NCBI GenBank assembly: GCA_029721435.1
Contig: CM056592.1
Location: 38,832,611-38,896,610 of the forward strand
Length of the DNA stretch: 64,000 nt
From: Gymnothorax reevesii
Taxonomy: Eukaryota; Chordata; Actinopteri; Anguilliformes; Muraenidae
Direction of reading: 5' to 3'
Shown: positions 58,871-64,000 of the stretch, one piece after another
Layout of the letters: each line of letters starts with the position of its first letter
How positions within the stretch are numbered: position 1 is the first letter of the stretch
Translations under genes and position numbers: made by a program
Notes under the pieces: model-generated
Seen by the model: the letters and a program-made list of their open reading frames with translations, nothing else
The model's database searches: none
What the model was told of the DNA's origin: nothing

Positions 58871-59427
58871 TTTTAAATTATCATTTTAAAATTGCACCCA
58901 GAGAGGCAAGGCAGGGGTCAGCAGGTCAATCTGCGTCGGGATGGGAAAGTCTAGAAAAGTGTTTTCGGCTGTTTTCAATCAATTTTTTGTGTTCTCTTAT
59001 AAAGATATCGGACATCACACGAGTGCAGCTGGCCAAAGTGTAGTTATTTTCACTCGGCGGCTTGAAAAGTGTGTGTATCTCGGGCAACTGCTGCTCTCAC
59101 TTGGTCTTTTTGAGATAAGTGCACTATTTCTGTTCGTGACTAAACGATCTTTAATCTTTGGCGTTGCCCAGTGAGGCCGGGCTTACGTAGTTTTCCCTTC
59201 CTGAATGCGCTTAGAGACACAAGCACGCATATAGACACGCACGCTCAGGCGCACGCACATGAGCGCGTACTCACGCACGCAAACACGCACGCACACACAC
59301 CAACACCAAAAACATGCACGGGCCCAATTATAAACGAACAGGGTCAAGTCGAGAATGAAAGAAGGGAATTCCTTCTTCTGGTCATGTGCGGAACATCTGT
59401 TGCACAGGAGGCAAATGGGCAGGGAAG

Positions 59428-59430
<3 letters not shown>

Positions 59431-59477
<47 letters not shown>
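59431..59477. repeat. (GA)n microsatellite
   Basis: Pure AG run of about 23 units. Confidence 0.97.
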
Positions 59478-59480
<3 letters not shown>

Positions 59481-60601
59481 GTGCATACAATTGTGTTGGT
59501 GTGTTGTTCGATGGTTTCAAAGAGGAATACAGCGATATTAGAGGCGAAAATGAGCGGGAATCACAACGCTGTCAGTGATATCCGTAAAGGCGAAGATGTT
59601 GCCCATAAATCCCGACAGTCTTTTGTACCGAGACCGGTTGAAATATTGAAGATTTACCTGTGCATTATGAACTGAGTGACAGAGTAATCAACTGACTGTC
59701 CCAGGCCGAACCTCTCCTGTTGTAGCAGATGGGATTCTGTGGTGTCTCTCCACGGCTCAAGAGTTCCTCCGTAAAATGACATCTCTGCAGTAATGCTGAT
59801 GAGTTTCTCTCGTTTTCACTGCGCCGAATTTCAATATGATTTCTCATCCGTTTTTCTTACCTGTCAGAAGGTCTTATCTTTGAAAAAATGATCACACAGT
59901 TGAATGATAATAATGAATTGTATGTGTGCGTGTGTTTACGTGTGTGTCTGTGTGTGCTGGTGTGTGTGAGAAAGCTACAAAATTCATGTATATGATATGC
60001 AATGAAATACATCATTATCTGATGTGATACCACGCAAATGCGGCAGTTACACATTCATGAATTAATGAAGTACATTTAGCGGGTTCGCTATTCAGAATTG
60101 TCTTTAATATATCATGAAAAGATATGCAAATATTAAAACTCAATAAGTAAGTGATTTACCATGTTTATTTGGTATGGCCTAATTCTGATGAAGACTATTA
60201 AGTTCTGTTTCACTTCTGTGCTTTCATGGGATAATAACCCGACTGCACCACTAACCTGCTGATACGTTTGTTGCTGAAATGCTATCAGCCCACATTACGT
60301 GTCAGCAGAGGAAAGAGACTCGTTGGTCACGACTTAAGATCTCAAAGCTGAAAACTTACCTCACAGGAATGTACACTACCACTCTGAAGTTATGAATCAT
60401 TTGTTATTTATGAGGTTTATGCAATTTTATTAAATGTGTTTGTAAAGTGGACTATATGAAACAAGCGCCAAAATGTATTGTGTTTGGTATTTCAAGTATA
60501 TGGGCAAAATTTTTCCTAAAATTAATAACATAGGTGTCTTTTCTTGATTTCTCATCAACCTACCCCCCCATGAGATTTAAACACTGCTGTGCAGATTTTG
60601 G

Positions 60602-61037
60602 GAATTCAGGATATGAAAGTGAAAAACAAATTTTGCACAAAACTAATGTTAAATAAAACAGTTACCTATTTGCAGTCCAGATATTGTGACTTGGATTTTT
60701 TGCGATTTTTCGGTTAAGTTGTACTCACAACTTTGAATGAACTAAATCCGCTCAACTGCAAGTCAAAATCTAGACGGTATTTTTTTTCCTCTATGATTAT
60801 TTGCGATGGTAACCAGCTTACATTCTTTGTATCTCATGGCTGAAGAGTAAAATAGTGATTTAAATCCTCAAATTGCCATCGAAAGCTGCTCAACATAAAA
60901 AGCATAATGCCGGAGTAACTGAAATATATGAATACAATGCAAAACAAAGACAGGTTGGCAAGGATGGAATCAGATTAGGACTTGCAGTCAAGCAGATTCA
61001 CTTTCTTCGGATGCAAGTTGTGAGCATGCATAGTAAT
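60602..61037 (+). repeat. Direct repeat copy 1 (split by hAT insertion)
   Basis: Shares ordered blocks with 63468-64000: GGATATGAAAGTGAAAAA, GCACAAAACTAATGTTAAAT, AACCAGCTTACATTCTTTGT, AATACAATGCAAAACAAAGA and TTGGCAAGGAT.GAATCAGATT. The copies are about 2.87 kb apart in the same orientation. This one is interrupted at 61046 by a hAT element and probably continues after 61808. Confidence 0.75.
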
Positions 61038-61045
61038 CGTGACAC

Positions 61046-61800
61046 CAGTGGCGTCTCTGGAAGTGATAATTGGTGGGGCCCGGATCATGCCTTTGTGTCA
61101 AAGATTGTTCCTGGCTTGTACTCAGTTATTTTCCATTATTAACACATTTTCCAATTTTGACAATAATCCTCTGGCAATCCAAGTTACGGTTTCTCTCCCC
61201 ATGCGATCTATTGAGGACTAAATAATGGGATAAATTCAGATCAGAAAAATTATTTAGGCCACTCAAAAATTGTTCAACGCTTTATGAAAGACAAACTGCT
61301 CTCAAACGTCTGCGCTACCCTTTCCACACATCAAGTGATTTAACTGGCGCTTCATGATCGTTTTGTTCAAATTAAATAAAAGACCATTTGAAACGTCTGT
61401 GTGCAATTCTGAATAGCGATGATTTAAATGCACAAAATTACACGCCCAGATTAATGATTGTCCATTGTACCGAATTGTACCGAAATGTACCGTACCGTAC
61501 CGGCGTGCTCTCGGAGTGCATCTATTGCTCAGTCCCTCAAGGAAGTTGCATATCGCGATCGCAACTATTAAAGCAAATTCAACCAATCCACGCAAATTTC
61601 TTGCGGACAAAAAAATGAATCGCTAACATATTGCAACTTTCATTGCCACTTTTCAGAAAAGTTACCGCAAAAAATCAAAAAAACAATAAAAAAGCCTAAA
61701 ACGATTGTTAATGCAAATGATTGCGTGCAAGTCAGGGTTAGTAATTGTTTTACAGGGGAGCTCTGGGCCCCACCAATCTTTAGTCCTAGAGACGCCCCTA
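61046..61800. mobile_element. hAT-like element
   Basis: Ends CAGTGGCGTCTCTGGAAGTG and, from the right, TAGGGGCGTCTCTAGGACTA; both continue into ATTGGTGGGGCCC. Flanking 8-bp duplications are CGTGACAC (61038-61045) and CGGGACAC (61801-61808), 7 of 8 matching. The element is 755 bp without a transposase ORF. A TACCGAATTGTACCGAAATG-type short repeat lies near 61468-61502. Confidence 0.8.
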
Positions 61801-62469
61801 CGGGACACAGATCCTTTTACTCATTTTGCACTTAATTTGCATTTGTTTTGAGCTGTTTGTCAGCTTAAATTGGTAAATGCACAAGCTAGTACCTACCCAC
61901 CCTTTCTGTGTTGGTTGTCTAGCGGAGGAAGATTCGTTAACGATCCCTTTTTTCTCTCATTTTTAGTTTCTTTTCTTCTTTTCTAGTTTCTAAGTATGCA
62001 TAAGTGAATTGTAGGTTGTCTATTGTTACATTTGCACAGATATTACTGTTATTAGCTATATTTCGAACTTTTTATAGGTCTAGACTCTTGGAAGTTTGCC
62101 ACAGATCTGGTGATATGGACTGCTGCCGTGTTTAGCAAATTAATTTGTTTTAGCTTATGTGTTTAACCTAGGTGGCATCATTGCTAGATTACTATGCATG
62201 TGCAATTGGTTACTTAACACTAGTCCTGTTTGTCTGTTTGTTTATATAGCAGAGCATTTGCTGTATTAGTGGACACCATTCTTTATTATATTGCTGGATT
62301 GTTTGGCTTCTGAGTAACAGTACAGTCACAGGAAAACAGACACTGTTTTTTTACTTCTTCCTGTAAAACAACTATAGGACATTTGGCGTAGCTTTTAAAT
62401 GGAAAATGGAGGATTTGTGAGTGTTTTGATCTAGTTGTTTAAATTACCAACTGGATGATGCACACTCTA

Positions 62470-62620
62470 TAGAGATGCTAACCCACGCCTCTTGTTGACC
62501 TTGACCTTTGACCTTTCCACTTCAAAATGCAAATTTGGACAGGGTACCCTAGGATCATCTACCGCACAAAGTTTGGTCACCCTAGCTTCAGTGGTGGCCG
62601 AACTGTCGAGCGGACAGACA

Positions 62621-62656
<36 letters not shown>

Positions 62657-62700
62657 GTGCTAAACTGTATACCCACGCCGCCTCGTCGGGCGTGGGTAAT
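62470..62700. repeat. Dispersed repeat with CCCACGCC ends and (CA)n
   Basis: Begins AACCCACGCCTCTTGTTGAC, contains AAGTTTGGTCACCCTAGC and CGAGCGGACAGACACGCGC, a (CA)n run (62625-62652), and ends in the hairpin ACCCACGCCG-cctcgt-CGGGCGTGGGT. Related to the 9.2-kb repeat by the GGACAGACGG-type and CAAATTTGG-type motifs. Confidence 0.5.
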
Positions 62701-63467
62701 AATATATTTTGGTACACCTAAGGAGCAGGTCTTTCATTTGCAGTTTACCTCAGAAAAAGGTTGTTTTTCACTTTGATTTTTCTGAGGCATCAATCTCGAT
62801 GGATTTCATTGCAGATCATATTTCCTATCGGCGTGTCTGTGAAGATAGCCACTCAAACTTGATGATCCAAGTGATCTCACAAGAATGCTATGGGGTTTCA
62901 CTCGAATAATTGACTCCATAGTTTGGTAATTCCATAGTTTGGCTACTCAATTTTTGTCAATTTCTTTCCAGGAAGTCCCAGCAGAGATTTGATTCATATT
63001 TTGGTTTGTTGTCTTGCTGCAGTACAAAGTTTCAGCAATTAAATCCATGTGAAAATTCCTGAGGATTCCATAGTTTGAGTAACATTGTATGAAAATGAGC
63101 CTCTTGCGTTCCTTGGCTGGATGTAGCTCTTTTATAAATTCTGTGTTTCTATGTGTGAGCACTGCTCAAAAATAAAGATGGAAACCCCGACTTGGGAACC
63201 ACGCAGAGTGGGAGTTAGCAGCAAAAAGCAAGCTTGACTCAAGTATCCTCAAAATCCCGTAGTGCTGCACTGCAGCTTGGCCTGTGATATTCCCCCACGA
63301 CCCCTGCTTCTTACGGACAACTTCCAAGACTGTTAGCATGTGCACAGCGCTAGTAAAAGGCTCTCAAAGCTGTTGGAATTTGAGAGAATGACTGAACCAG
63401 TCTGACTGCTGCCTGAAATCACAGATACAGCTCTGGCGTTAAATGGAAAAAGCTAGTAAGTCACATT

Positions 63468-64000
63468 TCAGGATATGAAAGTGAAAAAACATCTATTGCA
63501 CAAAACTAATGTTAAATGGAGTCCGGATATTATGACTTGGATTTTTTTAGATATTTTTGTTAGGTTACACAATGCTTTGAATAACAAGAATGCAACCAAA
63601 GGACAAAAAAAAAAAAACTGGAGGTCGAGCTCTTTCCATCCCTTTAAAAGATTTAGCCAATGAAGAATGGTTTTGCAGTCACCTGACAGTGATATCAACT
63701 GACCATGGTTTAATAAAGAAATGTTGTATAGGCGTAAAGTAGCAGTGCCTTGATGACTGTGCGTGCTCACAGCTTTGAATTAAGTGCAACTACAAGTCAA
63801 AACCTAGACGCTAGTTTTCTTCTTCTTTGATTATTGGCGATGGCAACCAGCTTACATTCTTTGTATCCCTTGGCTAAAGCGTAAAAGAGCGATCTGAATC
63901 CTGAAATTGCTCCTTAATCTAAAAAGCATGTTGCCGGAGTGACTAAAATATATAAATACAATGCAAAACAAAGAAAGATTGGCAAGGATAGAATCAGATT
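63468..64000 (+). repeat. Direct repeat copy 2 (runs off the window)
   Basis: Partner of 60602-61037, with an extra 150-200 bp between about 63600 and 63770 that copy 1 lacks. It ends at the window edge within the shared GGCAAGGATAGAATCAGATT. Confidence 0.75.

Larger units (their letters stand above)
47208..64000 (+). other. 5' part of the intron downstream of the IS2 exon
   Basis: The intron starts with a consensus GTGAGC donor and runs off the window. The next Cav3 exon (rest of IS3 and the S4 helix with its regularly spaced Arg residues) was not recognised. Besides the listed repeats, the stretches 47890-49050, 49195-49630, 49680-51980, 53150-55435, 56905-58560, 58875-60600, 61810-62465 and 62710-63465 show nothing I can name. 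The 53.7-54.4 kb part is relatively GC-rich and open on both strands (about 140 and 164 codons), but the peptides resemble no family I know and look like chance. Confidence 0.8.

Noticed and set aside
36643..62652. CRISPR-like arrays or bacterial features
   Set aside because: All direct repeats are microsatellites, minisatellites or transposon copies in introns of a vertebrate gene; no spacer-repeat regularity of CRISPR type.

Overview
This looks like an intronic slice of a ray-finned fish genome. The only protein-coding sequence I can support is two short exons, both on the + strand, of a low-voltage-activated (T-type, Cav3) calcium channel alpha-1 subunit, most like CACNA1G. The exon at 34006-34117 encodes the approach to domain I S1, S1 itself and the Cys-rich S1-S2 loop. 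The exon at 47074-47207 encodes IS2, the S2-S3 linker and the start of IS3. They join in frame (phase 0) across an intron of 12,956 bp. The rest is the 3' part of the intron upstream of the first exon (1-34005), the intron between the exons (34118-47073) and the 5' part of the next intron (47208-64000). Neither the N-terminal exon nor the next exon (rest of S3 and S4) was recognised.

The upstream intron appears to be a minor (U12-type) intron. It ends in AC rather than AG, has a textbook TCCTTAAC branch site about 15 nt upstream, and with this acceptor the exon opens with the conserved Trp-Phe-Glu of Cav3 channels in the right phase.

Teleost-type mobile elements fill the introns. 1-34 kb: a 1.25-kb hAT-like element with a perfect 8-bp target duplication (11921-13174); directly beside it a 2.06-kb Kolobok-like fold-back element with TTAA target sites, inverted arms of about 850 bp and a THAP-domain exon remnant (13220-15275); a Tc1-like element (18270-18798); a GC-box-rich 40-bp minisatellite present as two inverted arrays (19.7-22.7 kb); and several MITEs. 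34-47 kb: an almost perfect 67-bp-arm hairpin (34917-35056); a fold-back element interrupted by another repeat (41.6-43.5 kb); a tRNA-derived SINE with target duplications; and a three-level nest in which a hAT MITE sits inside a Tc1-like element inside a TTAA-type MITE (44569-45911). 47-64 kb: a 31-bp minisatellite starting about 20 bp after the splice donor, more MITEs, a 47-bp telomere-like tandem array, a second copy of the SINE, and a duplicated element split by a hAT insertion.

The long ORFs over the minisatellites (up to 628 codons) are low-complexity artefacts. Species, repeat-family names and paralogue assignment (cacna1g versus cacna1h) cannot be settled from the sequence alone.
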